A stretch of 64,000 nt of DNA from Caldilineaceae bacterium (GCA_020846635.1 JADLDO010000043.1:1-64000); one strand, 5' to 3'. Positions 17,643 through 25,715 are shown, counted from the stretch's first letter. Numbers and translations are program-made. The notes: a model not told the origin generated them from the sequence alone.

Positions 17643-18760
17643 GCGGGCAGCCCCTGCCACTCAGGACGCCCACCCGTAGGACTCAACGCCCACATGATCG
17701 CCTGCCGGTCTATACATCCCAACAAACGCTCCTGTTCATCGACCACGGGAAAGATCTGGTCTGTGGCAGCCAGAATTGGAATCATCTCATCGAGTTTGGC
17801 CGAAGGCAAAATTGAAAGATTGCCCATCTGCTCACCTGTTGTGCCATTCACCGGGCGCATGATCGTGCGTGCAGTCAAGACCTTCGCCTTCGGTACATCT
17901 TGGGTAAATTCGGCCACATACGCATCAGCAGGATGCAGGACAATCTCTTCGGGAGTTCCCACCTGGACGAATGCGCCATCGCGCATAATCGCAATCCGGC
18001 TGCCCAGCTTAATCGCCTCGACAAAATCATGCGTAATAAAGACCAGGGTCTTTGCCATGTGCAATTCCAGCCGCAGCAGTTCATCCTGCATCTCGCGGCG
18101 AATCACCGGGTCGAGCGCGCTAAATGGCTCGTCAAAGAGCAGAATCGCCGGGTCTACTGCCAACGCCCTCGCCAGCCCCACCCGCTGCTGCATCCCACCG
18201 CTCAACTGCCCTGGATAATGATTCTCCCACCCGCTGAGGTTGACCAGTTCCAACACTTCGCGCGCCCGCGCCGTTCGTTCAGCGCGGCGCACACCTTGAA
18301 TCTCCAGCCCATAGGCCACGTTGTCGATCACGCGGCGATGGGGAAAGAGGCCAAAATTCTGAAAGACCATGCTCATTCTGTGACGGCGCAGTTCGCGCAG
18401 CCGTCGCCGGTCTGCCTGGGTCACGTCCACACCGTCCACCCAAACCTGCCCCACGGTTGGCTCAATCAGCCGTGGCAAACAGCGCAGCAGCGTAGATTTG
18501 CCACTGCCCGAAAGCCCCATGACGACAAAGGTTTCGCCCTCCACCACATCAAACGAAACATCACGCACTGCCACCACACTGCCCGCGGCCAAAAGCTCCT
18601 CTTTCGAGGGAAGCGCATGTTTCGGGAGCTTCTGAGTCTCCGTTGCGGACATCTGCGCCGCCAACAAATCTGCCAACGATTTAGGTTGTGCGCCAAACAC
18701 CTTCCAAACGTTACGACAGGAGATTACTACCCTGGCGTTCGGGTCCGCCGTTCCATTCAT
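17639..18760 (-). CDS. proV: Glycine betaine-type ABC transporter ATPase (OpuAA/ProV family)
   Basis: This 373-residue cytoplasmic ATPase carries Walker A GLSGSGKST at about 80-88, the Q-loop MVFQNFGLFPHRRV, signature LSGGMQQRVGLARAL and Walker B ILLFDEPFSALDP. The C-terminal 70 residues (FPVVDEQERLLGCIDRQAIMWAL) look like a single CBS repeat, the ionic-strength sensor of this family. An N-terminal 50-residue extension before Walker A, including LADLLAAQMSATETQKLPKHAL, matches the OpuA/ProV pattern. It drives uptake by the fused permease, whose ATG overlaps its stop. Confidence 0.92.
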   Translation of the reverse strand: MNGTADPNARVVISCRNVWKVFGAQPKSLADLLAAQMSATETQKLPKHALPSKEELLAAGSVVAVRDVSFDVVEGETFVVMGLSGSGKSTLLRCLPRLIEPTVGQVWVDGVDVTQADRRRLRELRRHRMSMVFQNFGLFPHRRVIDNVAYGLEIQGVRRAERTARAREVLELVNLSGWENHYPGQLSGGMQQRVGLARALAVDPAILLFDEPFSALDPVIRREMQDELLRLELHMAKTLVFITHDFVEAIKLGSRIAIMRDGAFVQVGTPEEIVLHPADAYVAEFTQDVPKAKVLTARTIMRPVNGTTGEQMGNLSILPSAKLDEMIPILAATDQIFPVVDEQERLLGCIDRQAIMWALSPTGGRPEWQGLPA

Positions 18761-19080
18761 ACAATGATTCCCGTCTGCATGCTATCGTTCCAGGACACAT
18801 CATGTCCTCATGAGAGCGTTACTTTACTCGACTGTCTGGGCAAACGCAAACCGCCCGGCGGCGTCAATCCATCAGGCGGCACTCTCTATCTACACTCTCT
18901 GCCCATGGATAGAACCATGAGTGATTATGCAACTCTTATGCGCAAAACGTATAGTGAGTTCCCTACAATGAGCGCTAGACTTCTCCCCTCACTCCCAAAA
19001 GGAGCAGTATCACTCTCAGTGCTGCTTTCAAATCAATCACAAAGTCCATAGATGCCTATTCTCCTCCGGCGGCGCGCCAA
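18761..19080 (-). other. Intergenic region upstream of proV
   Basis: This stretch contains no supported gene. It has a 6-bp inverted repeat (aggaca 18792-18797 and tgtcct 18803-18808, 5-base spacer) 32 bases before the proV start, a possible operator. I could not fix a convincing promoter. Confidence 0.35.
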
Positions 19081-19112
19081 TAAAAAACGGGAACCAACAG
19101 ACAGGTTCCCGT
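19081..19112 (-). terminator. Terminator of plsY
   Basis: On the minus strand an 8-bp stem (19104-19111 with 19088-19095) is followed by a run of six T. It lies about 53 bases after the plsY stop. Confidence 0.85.
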
Positions 19113-19164
19113 CTACACCACGCTAGAAGTTACATCTATACAAATCAAGTGTACAGATCAGTCA

Positions 19165-19836
19165 TCACCACAAGGAGACGACGCGCTCTTTACCTTCCTT
19201 CAGCTTCTCGCGATTGGGACGCAACGCCACAATCACCGAGATCAGCGTAATCAGCCCATAGACAACATAGGGCCAAGAGGTAGCCCAATCTTCGACCACA
19301 GCCAACATTAGGAAGATAGCAAAGGTGCTTGCCCCCACTCCAAAGGTAGCCAGCGAAGCCATGCGGCTCCACCAAAAGAGCAAGATGCCAATCAGCCAGA
19401 CCATTCCCCCCACAGGCGGATAGAGCGCCATCGTCGTGGCTGCGCCGGTGATGCCGCCTGCGCCCCCCTTGAAACCCAACAGGAATGACCAAATATGCCC
19501 AACCACGGCAAAGCCACCCGCCAGCGATTGCGCCAGCCGCAGCGCCGACTCACGCGCCACCGCTTCGTCAATGGTCATCGTTGCCGGTTCGGGGATGAGC
19601 AGGCCAAAGAGCCATGTAATCAGCCAAATGGCGACCGCGCCTTTCAGCGCGTCGCCCAGTATCGTCGGGATCGCCGCCTTGAGCCCTGCCGCGCGCCACG
19701 CATTCGTGCCGCCTGTGCGCCCACTGCCCACAGTGCGAATATCGACCCCATAAAGCTGACAGACCCACAAACCCACCGGAATGGAGCCGAGTAAATAGCC
19801 GAGTACTGCCCCAATCAGGGCCATAAGCCAAAGCAT
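19165..19836 (-). CDS. plsY: Glycerol-3-phosphate acyltransferase PlsY-type
   Basis: This membrane enzyme acylates sn-glycerol-3-phosphate with acyl-phosphate, the first step of phospholipid synthesis. The 223-residue protein has the family's hydrophobic layout and its three cytoplasmic motifs: GSIPVGLWV and VGSGRTGGTNAWRAAG (normally GSGNxGATN), then FLLGFKGGAGGITG (normally FKGGKGVAT). The phosphate-binding motif is therefore present, but the usual GGKG lysine is replaced by alanine. This may reflect a divergent Chloroflexota branch. A more typical PlsY may exist elsewhere. Confidence 0.82.
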   Translation of the reverse strand: MLWLMALIGAVLGYLLGSIPVGLWVCQLYGVDIRTVGSGRTGGTNAWRAAGLKAAIPTILGDALKGAVAIWLITWLFGLLIPEPATMTIDEAVARESALRLAQSLAGGFAVVGHIWSFLLGFKGGAGGITGAATTMALYPPVGGMVWLIGILLFWWSRMASLATFGVGASTFAIFLMLAVVEDWATSWPYVVYGLITLISVIVALRPNREKLKEGKERVVSLW

Positions 19837-19883
19837 CGTCGGGGATCACCTCTTGATAGGGAACGCTTGATCATTCATGCTGG

Positions 19884-20318
19884 TTAGGGTGTTGGGGGCC
19901 GCGTGGGCGAGATCACAGGAATTGAAGCCGAGACATCGGGCCGCGGCAGTTGCGACAATTCCTCTTGGGTCGCGCCCTGGATGTCTACTTCGGCGCGCAG
20001 CAGCACGCCATCATCCATATAAAAACTGTTGACATGCAGCGCGCCAAAGACCTGGCTCCCCTTGAGCAGCTCGACGCGATCCGCGCGAATCACCCCGCGG
20101 AAGATGCCGCGGATACTGACCGTCTTGGCATAGATATCACACTGCACGCGCGCAGTCTCGGTCAAAATGACATTCACAGGAGTTTCAAGACGCCCACCGT
20201 CGATCACCCCATCAATACGGATGCTGGTATCGCTACGCAGATCACCCGCAAAGGAGGCACGCGGGCCGATAATCACCTCAATCACATCCGCTTCCGGTCG
20301 TTGCAATCGACCAAACAT
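19884..20318 (-). CDS. Bactofilin
   Basis: Bactofilins are bacterial cytoskeletal proteins that polymerise without nucleotides. This 144-residue member has the right-handed beta-helix core with repeated short strands (ASFAGDLRSDTSIRIDGVIDG, ARVQCDIYAKTVSIRGIFRGVIRADRVELLKGSQVFG). It is flanked by disordered ends and a proline-rich tail (VISPTRPPTP). The ATG at 20318 has AAGGAG 7 bases upstream, so I prefer it over the TTG one codon earlier. Its partner and cell position cannot be read from sequence. Confidence 0.9.
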   Translation of the reverse strand: MFGRLQRPEADVIEVIIGPRASFAGDLRSDTSIRIDGVIDGGRLETPVNVILTETARVQCDIYAKTVSIRGIFRGVIRADRVELLKGSQVFGALHVNSFYMDDGVLLRAEVDIQGATQEELSQLPRPDVSASIPVISPTRPPTP

Positions 20319-20387
20319 CAAAGTCTCCTTCTTCTCCTGATGATGTTCCTGGTCGAGCCAAATTCCTCTCCAGGATAGGCTCTCAGG

Positions 20388-21344
20388 CTACCCTAAGATC
20401 AATCGTTCGGAAATGCTCGCCCCGCGATAAATACTCAAGATGATGTCCGCCAAGAGTGGCGCAATGGAGAGCACCTCGACCTTCGGGTGCTGCTTCTCCG
20501 GCGTCAGCGGAATGGTGTTTGTCACCACCAGCTTTTCGATCCGCTCATCTTCATCCAGCCGCTTGAGCGCCGTTGGCAGCAAGACCGGGTGCGTAATGGC
20601 AAAACAGGCTTTGCCCTGCGCCCCCTGGTCATAGAGCGCATCGATCTGTTTAAGAACGCTGCCCCCCGCCATCACATCATCAATGATAATCGGTCGCCGC
20701 CCCTCAATATCGCCGACGACATGCGTCGTCTCGGTCGAACTAAAGCTTGTGCGTCGTTTGTGCATCACCACCAGGGGCAAGTTGAGCAGTTCAGCATACT
20801 TGCCCGCCATGCTTGCCCGCCCCACATCGGGGCTGACCAGCGCGGCATTGGCATACTCCGGCTTGCGGAAATAATCCGCCAACAGTGGCACCGCGCTCAA
20901 CGGGTCAACAGGGATGTTGAAAAAGCCCTGAATCGCCCGGTTGTGAATATCGACAAAGATCACGCGCCGAGCACCCTGGCACTCCAGCATATTCGCCACC
21001 ACGCGCGCGCTAATCGCCTCACGCCCCTGTGCCATACGCTCCTGACGAGCATAGGGAAAGTAGGGGATGACCACGCTCACGCTGTGCGTACTGGCGCGCC
21101 GCAAAGCATCCAGATAGAGCATCAGTTCCATGAGGTTGTCGTTAACAGGTTCGGAGCAGGGCTGGATAATGAATATATCCTGATCGCGCACAACTTCATC
21201 CAACATGACATGAATTTCACTGTCGGGCATACGACGTGTGGTGGACCGTCCCAAACTCACATTCAGGATGGACGCTATTTCACGTGCCAACTCCGGGTGA
21301 GCAGACCCCGTGAAAATCCGCAGTGGGTGGTATGATTCGACCAT
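20388..21344 (-). CDS. prs: Ribose-phosphate pyrophosphokinase
   Basis: The enzyme transfers pyrophosphate from ATP to ribose-5-phosphate to make PRPP, the precursor of nucleotides, histidine and tryptophan. The 318-residue protein has two phosphoribosyltransferase-like domains. The features LRIFTGSAHPELAREIASILNV, VVIPYFPYARQER (ATP and metal site) and the PRPP loop IIIDDVMAGGS are present. The length is standard. It is divergent from rdgB, with 115 bases between them. Confidence 0.95.
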   Translation of the reverse strand: MVESYHPLRIFTGSAHPELAREIASILNVSLGRSTTRRMPDSEIHVMLDEVVRDQDIFIIQPCSEPVNDNLMELMLYLDALRRASTHSVSVVIPYFPYARQERMAQGREAISARVVANMLECQGARRVIFVDIHNRAIQGFFNIPVDPLSAVPLLADYFRKPEYANAALVSPDVGRASMAGKYAELLNLPLVVMHKRRTSFSSTETTHVVGDIEGRRPIIIDDVMAGGSVLKQIDALYDQGAQGKACFAITHPVLLPTALKRLDEDERIEKLVVTNTIPLTPEKQHPKVEVLSIAPLLADIILSIYRGASISERLILG

Positions 21345-21459
21345 GTGCTTTCTTCTCTAGCTGAACTGCATGGCTTTATTCATCTCTGTGCATGGTATCA
21401 CAGGAACGATTCCCAATAAAGATCGCCCACTAGAAATTACCTAAAACGGATCAGCCCAA

Positions 21460-22077
21460 ATGCCTATGAAAAAACTGCTTGTCGCCACCCACAATCAGGG
21501 CAAAGTGCGCGAATATCGCGAGCTGCTCACCGACCTCGGTCTGGCTGTGATCAACCTAGACGCCGTTGGCATTACCCAGGATGTCGAAGAGACGGGTACC
21601 ACCTTTGCCGAAAACGCCATCCTCAAGGCGCGCGCCTATGCAGAACTCAGCGGTTTATGCACATGGTCAGATGACAGCGGGCTGGAAGTGGACGCCCTGG
21701 ACGGACGACCCGGCGTTTACTCTGCACGCTACGGTGGGCCAGGGCTAAGCGAGCGTGATCGCTACTTGCTTTTGCTGGAGGAACTGCGCGCCCATCCACG
21801 CCCAAGTTGGACGGCGCGCTTTCGCTGTGTGGTGGCGCTGGCGCTGCCCAACGGCGAACTCTATACCGTGGATGATACTCTGGAAGGCATCATTACCGAC
21901 CAGCCCGCGGGCGAGCATGGCTTTGGCTATGATCCGATCTTTTATCTGCCCGGCTACCAGGCAACGTTGGCCCAGATCGCACCGGCGCTCAAAAACGAGA
22001 TAAGCCATCGAGGCAAGGCAGCACAGCGCGCCAAGCAGTTGTTACGCCAACTCTTCGCCCAACCCGACGAAGGTTGA
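21460..22077 (+). CDS. rdgB: XTP/dITP diphosphatase (RdgB/HAM1)
   Basis: This house-cleaning enzyme hydrolyses non-canonical purine triphosphates such as dITP and XTP to monophosphates, keeping them out of DNA. The substrate loop ATHNQGKVREYRELL (about 8-22), the metal-binding SDDSGLEVDALDGRPGVYSARYGG and GFGYDPIFYLPG are all present. At 205 residues it has the usual length. The ATG at 21466 is an alternative start two codons later. It is the last clear chromosomal gene before the prophage. Confidence 0.95.
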   Translation: MPMKKLLVATHNQGKVREYRELLTDLGLAVINLDAVGITQDVEETGTTFAENAILKARAYAELSGLCTWSDDSGLEVDALDGRPGVYSARYGGPGLSERDRYLLLLEELRAHPRPSWTARFRCVVALALPNGELYTVDDTLEGIITDQPAGEHGFGYDPIFYLPGYQATLAQIAPALKNEISHRGKAAQRAKQLLRQLFAQPDEG

Positions 22078-22120
22078 TAGCGCCCGATGTCTTTGCCAAT
22101 GCCGTGTAGTAGCGTACTGT

Positions 22121-22151
22121 TTGCGTATGATTCCGTATAATTTATACGCAA
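22121..22151. repeat. AT-rich inverted repeat after rdgB
   Basis: ttgcgtat (22121-22128) and atacgcaa (22144-22151) form a perfect 8-bp inverted repeat around an AT-rich centre that holds TATAAT. It lies at the host-phage junction and could be an operator or part of an attachment region. No matching copy was found at the right side. Confidence 0.35.
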
Positions 22152-22202
22152 AATGTCAGGTATGCGTAGTGTAGGCGTATAACATGCGCCCCAAATCTGT
22201 GT

Positions 22203-22510
22203 TATCTTGTAGCAACGGGATACAGCTCTTCGGGGGAACGTCACAGTCGAAAGATTGTGGCGTGGGCTGGTCCCGTACTTTATGTTAACAAGCTCGAAAG
22301 AGCTACGCGGTTGCGGGACAAGTCACAAACCGCAACCGGCTAGAGGGTGTAAGGTGGGGACACCATTGTCCCCGCGCTAGGTTGTTAAGGTAGACCATCA
22401 TCGGTGAAAGTTTGGCGACTGGACGCCGATGATGGGAGCAATAACGCTCAAATGCTAAAGGCGATTTGGGCCGGAAGAAGGGTCTGCCGTTTCCGCGGCG
22501 GGCCTTTTTC
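22203..22510 (+). ncRNA. Structured RNA of unknown family at the prophage left end
   Basis: About 300 bases without a coding frame contain a string of strong hairpins. These are an outer stem at 22215-22220/22271-22276 around a 10-bp GAAA-tetraloop hairpin (22239-22248/22253-22262), a second GAAA hairpin (22291-22295/22300-22304), an 8-bp stem (22308-22315/22331-22338), a 7-bp stem (22356-22362/22367-22373), a 9-bp stem (22396-22404/22426-22434) and an 8-bp stem (22446-22453/22464-22471). An intrinsic terminator with five T follows (22481-22510). The segments gtcccg and cgggac could also form a long-range or alternative helix. It does not match tmRNA, RNase P, SRP or 6S features that I know. 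Confidence 0.65.
22481..22510 (+). terminator. Terminator of the left structured RNA
   Basis: A 9-bp stem (22481-22489 with 22496-22504, two G-U pairs) with a 6-base loop is followed by TTTTT. Confidence 0.8.
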
Positions 22511-22537
22511 TATTCTAGCCCTGGTCGCCTTTTCGCG

Positions 22538-22774
22538 CTATGTCGCGGTCAACGCCAGGGCTGCTACTTTTGGGTAGTCGGCAATGTCGTCGATCCGGCA
22601 GCCAAACAACTGGCTCAGTGCAACGAGCTGATCAGTCGTGGGTGTCGCCTTGCCATTGAGTAAGGTTGACATCCACTGTCGGCTTACGCCTATCGCGTCG
22701 GCCAGCTCTCCCTGGTTGCCGTACCCCGCTTTTTCTGCATACTCCAAAACTCTAAACTTCTTTAGCGTCAGCAT
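22538..22774 (-). CDS. XRE-family phage repressor (cI-like)
   Basis: This 78-residue protein is essentially one helix-turn-helix domain: LEYAEKAGYGNQGELADAIGVSRQWMSTLLNGKATPTTDQLVALSQLFGCRIDDIADY. It lacks the cleavable dimerisation domain of lambda CI, so induction must work differently. The start at 22774 is chosen because AGGAGG lies 7 bases upstream. It is divergent from the early phage genes, and a consensus promoter drives it at 22805-22833. It is the only leftward gene at this end, as expected for a lysogeny repressor. Confidence 0.85.
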   Translation of the reverse strand: MLTLKKFRVLEYAEKAGYGNQGELADAIGVSRQWMSTLLNGKATPTTDQLVALSQLFGCRIDDIADYPKVAALALTAT

Positions 22775-22804
22775 ACAGCCTCCTGTCGTAGTGATTACGC
22801 GACA

Positions 22805-22833
22805 ATCATATACCGTATGCAATCAGTTGTCAA
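22805..22833 (-). promoter_or_regulatory. Repressor promoter (PRM-like)
   Basis: On the minus strand TTGACA (22833-22828) and TATGAT (22810-22805) are 17 bases apart. The -35 box itself is one of the repeated TTGACA/TGTCAA units in this switch region. Confidence 0.75.
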
Positions 22834-22846
22834 GATTAGGTACAAA

Positions 22847-22918
22847 ATTGTCACTTGGCAGTTGACAATAGGGTTGTTACTTGCTATACTGTCAATGTAC
22901 AGTTGACATTAGTCAAGT
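22847..22918 (+). promoter_or_regulatory. Early rightward promoter (PR-like) with operators
   Basis: TTGACA (22862-22867) and TATACT (22885-22890) are 17 bases apart, a near-perfect promoter. Inverted repeats flank and overlap it: attgtca/tgacaat with a 9-base spacer on the left, and tgtcaa-N7-ttgaca at about 22891-22918 on the right. These are the likely repressor sites. Confidence 0.75.
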
Positions 22919-22959
22919 GGATGCCCGAAGATGGGCACTAGCACACAGGAGAACACACG

Positions 22960-23190
22960 ATGAAACCACGCAAGACCTACACCTTCAGCGGCCCACTGAG
23001 CGGCTGGCGTCCCGAACTGGTCATTTCGACCGACAGCATTACGCGCCGCCACACGCAGAGCATTATGGTCAGCGAGCCCACTTATGACCGCTTTGCGCGT
23101 CTCGCCAACAGCGGCAATTACGATGTTGAAATTCTGGACGTGAGCAGCGGCGTCGCCTGGGAAATGCGCCGCAAGCCGACGGCAAACTAG
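22960..23190 (+). CDS. Small early phage protein, unknown (Cro position)
   Basis: This is the first gene rightward of the switch, 76 residues, basic, with AGGAGA 8 bases upstream. The sequence (YTFSGPLSGWRPELVISTDSITRRHTQSIMVSEPTYDRFARLANSGNYDVEILDVSSG) shows no helix-turn-helix, so its position resembles cro but its sequence does not. I recognise no family. Confidence 0.65.
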   Translation: MKPRKTYTFSGPLSGWRPELVISTDSITRRHTQSIMVSEPTYDRFARLANSGNYDVEILDVSSGVAWEMRRKPTAN

Positions 23191-23205
23191 CCCACGTAAA
23201 GAAGC

Positions 23206-23238
23206 GGGGCTGCCAGTGCTACGAACACCGGCAGCCCC
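23206..23238 (+). terminator. Hairpin between the first two early genes
   Basis: A perfect 9-bp GC-rich stem (23206-23214 with 23230-23238) encloses a 3-bp inner stem. No T-run follows, so it may attenuate rather than stop transcription, or be a site for antitermination. Confidence 0.45.
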
Positions 23239-23276
23239 AAGTGTCAAAACCCACCGTTAGCACGAAAGGATTTAAC

Positions 23277-23756
23277 ATGAGCAGTATAATCACTCCTACC
23301 CTCCACCGCAAGCCCCGCGTATCCCTCGTCACCGTCTATGTTGAGACACGCCGCTTCCCGGAAGGCACGCGCTACTGCGTCGCCCGCCATGCCGGTGGCA
23401 ACACGATCTTCGACGAGCCCGACTACAGCACCGAATTCGCCGCCTACGTAGCCGCAGCTTCTACCGCTGTCCGCCTCGGAGCTAAACTCATGGCCCCGGA
23501 TGCGATGAGGTCTCGCCTCGTTGCCTACTGGTATCGGCGTGGCCGCCGCATGTTCTACGCGGATCAGCCGCGGGCATTGTGCGCCAACAAATATGAGCGC
23601 GCAGCGTATGATCTGGCAGAGGCTGAGGTTCTGGCGCATGTCAGCGAAGCCGACAGCAAGCCGGGCCTCACCGACTGCGTAGAGATGGCGGTAGCCCGCC
23701 CGCAAGCGATCACCATCTATCCCGGAGAATATGGATTTAGCGAGGTGGCAGCATGA
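23277..23756 (+). CDS. Early phage protein, unknown
   Basis: This 159-residue protein of mixed composition (VSLVTVYVETRRFPEGTRYCVARHAGGNTIFDEPDYSTEFAAYVAAASTAVRLGAKL) is followed by a basic helical part. No family is recognised. The ATG at 23277 has AAAGGA 7 bases upstream and is preferred over the in-frame start at 23241. Its stop overlaps the next start (ATGA), which indicates coupled translation. Confidence 0.65.
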   Translation: MSSIITPTLHRKPRVSLVTVYVETRRFPEGTRYCVARHAGGNTIFDEPDYSTEFAAYVAAASTAVRLGAKLMAPDAMRSRLVAYWYRRGRRMFYADQPRALCANKYERAAYDLAEAEVLAHVSEADSKPGLTDCVEMAVARPQAITIYPGEYGFSEVAA

Positions 23757-23938
23757 GCGGTCTGGAGAGCAGTCGTATTACGAGCGAGATCGTGCCGTGG
23801 CGCGGTGAACGTCCCTGGCGTGCCGTCGTCAAGGTGGACGGCTATGAGGTGGTGAAATCGTACCACGACAGCCACGAGGATGCGGTGAAGTGGTGTGAGG
23901 CAGAGAAGGCCAAGCTGGCACAGGAGGGGCGACGATGA
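23753..23938 (+). CDS. Small early phage protein, unknown
   Basis: This 61-residue protein (GERPWRAVVKVDGYEVVKSYHDSHEDAVKWCEAEKAKLAQEG) has a beta-strand pair followed by a helix, the pattern of small dsRBD-like or AP2-like folds seen in phage genes. That resemblance is weak. ATGA overlaps link it to the genes on both sides. Confidence 0.6.
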   Translation: MSGLESSRITSEIVPWRGERPWRAVVKVDGYEVVKSYHDSHEDAVKWCEAEKAKLAQEGRR

Positions 23939-24255
23939 GCTGCGCTCCGTCAACGATGAACCACGCTCCGTCAGAGACGAGGAATGAGCCCAAATTGGTC
24001 GGTGTGGGTCGGATCATATCCGGTGAAGTGATCTTCGTCCCCTCCCCGGATTGGCAGGACACCAGCGATTTTTATACCGGCACCCTGCTGCGACTACGCC
24101 GCCAGCCGATTGACGCCTGCACCAGTGGGGCTCAGCGCCGCGGCTGGTGGAACGAGCATGCACGGCAGACCTATGTGCCCAAGCCGCGTGAGTGGGACGT
24201 TGTGACGGTGGCCTCCGGCCCGCAGGCGAGCACAGACGACGATCTGCCCTATTGA
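23935..24255 (+). CDS. Early phage protein with SSB-like acidic C-terminal tip
   Basis: This 106-residue protein of unknown fold ends in TDDDLPY. Bacterial single-strand-binding proteins end in DDDIPF-type tips that recruit partner enzymes, and the last six residues here are close to that. The gene lies directly before a Rad52-like annealing protein, a typical neighbour of phage SSB genes. The body (VGVGRIISGEVIFVPSPDWQDTSDFYTGTLLRLRR) is beta-rich but too short for a clear OB fold. The link to SSB is inference. Confidence 0.55.
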   Translation: MSCAPSTMNHAPSETRNEPKLVGVGRIISGEVIFVPSPDWQDTSDFYTGTLLRLRRQPIDACTSGAQRRGWWNEHARQTYVPKPREWDVVTVASGPQASTDDDLPY

Positions 24256-24302
24256 AATCATCGTGGGATGCGTATACGCTATCACGCATAGAAGGACATC
24301 TA

Positions 24303-25076
24303 ATGAACGACCTATTGAAAGCACTTTCCAAGCCCTTCCATCCTTCGCATGTGTCATGGAAACCCGGCGCGGTCAAAGGTGAGCGCGCGCTGGCTTTGGC
24401 CTACGCAGACCTCCGCGCCTACATGAATCGCCTGGACGAAGTATGTGGCGGCGACTGGTCTGTCACCTACGAACCCTGGGGCGAGAATCGGATCATCTGC
24501 AAATTGACCATCGCGGGCATCACGCGCAGCAGCACAGGCGAAAGCAGCAGCGAATCCGAACGCTCCGAAATTGGGGGGACTGTCGCTGAGGCCCAGGCGA
24601 TGAAAAGAGCGTGCGCCATGTTTGGGCTGGGGAGGTATCTCTATACCTTGCCGACAGGCTGGGCCGACTACGATCCCAAAACCCGGCAATTTACCGCACA
24701 GGCAAAGGCCAAGCTCACCAATATGCTCGTACAGCACTATCGTCGCTCAAATGAGGGCGAAGGCGAAACCGGCGAACCTGCATCTGACACTGAATCAGCG
24801 CAAACAGACCCTGCCACCGGCGCCCCAGACGACAGCATGTGGGAACCCGGCACGCCAGAGCGCGCCAGCGCCAAGCAGCTTGAGGAACTAGAGGCGCTTG
24901 GCAAAGCCTTCTACGGCGCGGGGTGGGCGGAGCAACTGCCCAAATTGGTTAAAGCGGTCACGACCGGCGCAACCAGCAACCCGCGTGAGCTGCTGCCCAC
25001 CGAGGCGACCAAGCTGATCAAGGGTATTGAGCGGAAGCAGGCCGCGGCGGTACAGTCCAACGGCGCGCACGCGTAA
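24303..25076 (+). CDS. Rad52/22-type single-strand annealing protein
   Basis: This 257-residue phage recombinase has the N-terminal core LLKALSKPFHPSHVSWKPGAVKGERALALAYADLRAYMNRLDEVCGGDWSVTYEP, followed by EAQAMKRACAMFGLGRYLYTLP, which is the standard Rad52/DdrA-like annealing domain of phage. The C-terminal third is a disordered acidic linker plus a small helical domain (EQLEELEALGKAFYGAGWAEQLPKLV-like). It would anneal complementary strands during replication or end repair. The ATG at 24303 is preceded by GAAGGA, and the longer frame starting at 24192 overlaps the previous gene and is unlikely. Confidence 0.88.
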   Translation: MNDLLKALSKPFHPSHVSWKPGAVKGERALALAYADLRAYMNRLDEVCGGDWSVTYEPWGENRIICKLTIAGITRSSTGESSSESERSEIGGTVAEAQAMKRACAMFGLGRYLYTLPTGWADYDPKTRQFTAQAKAKLTNMLVQHYRRSNEGEGETGEPASDTESAQTDPATGAPDDSMWEPGTPERASAKQLEELEALGKAFYGAGWAEQLPKLVKAVTTGATSNPRELLPTEATKLIKGIERKQAAAVQSNGAHA

Positions 25077-25130
25077 CCCAGAGCAATACGAGCGGGGCTG
25101 GGCTCACGCCTGGCTCCACAGGATATGAGC

Positions 25131-25715
25131 ATGTACATACGAAGCTATTACCAGGACATTACCCCCGCCGATGTGGACGCGATGGGCAGGCATTTACTCG
25201 CAGCTAAGGCCCAGCACGAATGGGAGATCGCCCTCGCCCAGCGCGTGGCCGCAGCGCTTCAGCCGGTGGCGCATTATAGGAAGATCGACGCCCGCGTCGC
25301 GAAGGTGGTGGAAGCCGCTATCGACGAAAGCCGCCTGCGTATTTCGCGCACCAAACGCCATGAGTGGGAGAAGCACCGGCCCGAATACCTGCACGCGTCC
25401 GCGAGCGTCGGGCAGGACTACCGCAGCCGTGCCGAGTATGTTGGCGTGTCGGTCACGGTAGACATCAATGCCACGGTCGCAGACCTGATTGCAGCGTTCG
25501 AGGCCTGCGAGTACAGCCGCGCAGCCCTGGCGCGGGTGGTGGGGCAGTTTAGCAACTTGGAAGAAGTGATTGACGCGGAAGAGCATATCCGCGCGTTGGT
25601 TAAGGAGATAGAAGAGACGCGTCAGCGCATGGCTCAGGAGATCATTGGCGCAGGAAGTGCCTACTGGCACGATGCTGTACGAGAAAAACTACCGGCACTG
25701 ACCGGGGAAAGATAG
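25131..25715 (+). CDS. Helical phage protein, unknown
   Basis: This is a 194-residue, largely alpha-helical protein (DVDAMGRHLLAAKAQHEWEIALAQRVAAALQPVAHYRKIDARVAKVVEAAIDESRL) with a likely coiled coil near the end (NLEEVIDAEEHIRALVKEIEETRQRMAQEI). I prefer ATG 25131 because AGGA lies 7 bases before it. ATG 25125 is possible but has the ribosome site too close. No family is recognised. It could be a nuclease inhibitor or recombination accessory, but nothing shows this. Confidence 0.65.
   Translation: MYIRSYYQDITPADVDAMGRHLLAAKAQHEWEIALAQRVAAALQPVAHYRKIDARVAKVVEAAIDESRLRISRTKRHEWEKHRPEYLHASASVGQDYRSRAEYVGVSVTVDINATVADLIAAFEACEYSRAALARVVGQFSNLEEVIDAEEHIRALVKEIEETRQRMAQEIIGAGSAYWHDAVREKLPALTGER

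Noticed and set aside
22346..22380. T-box riboswitch-like stretch (gggtg...ccgcg)
   Set aside because: No aminoacyl-tRNA synthetase or amino acid gene follows, and the conserved T-box sequence is not complete.
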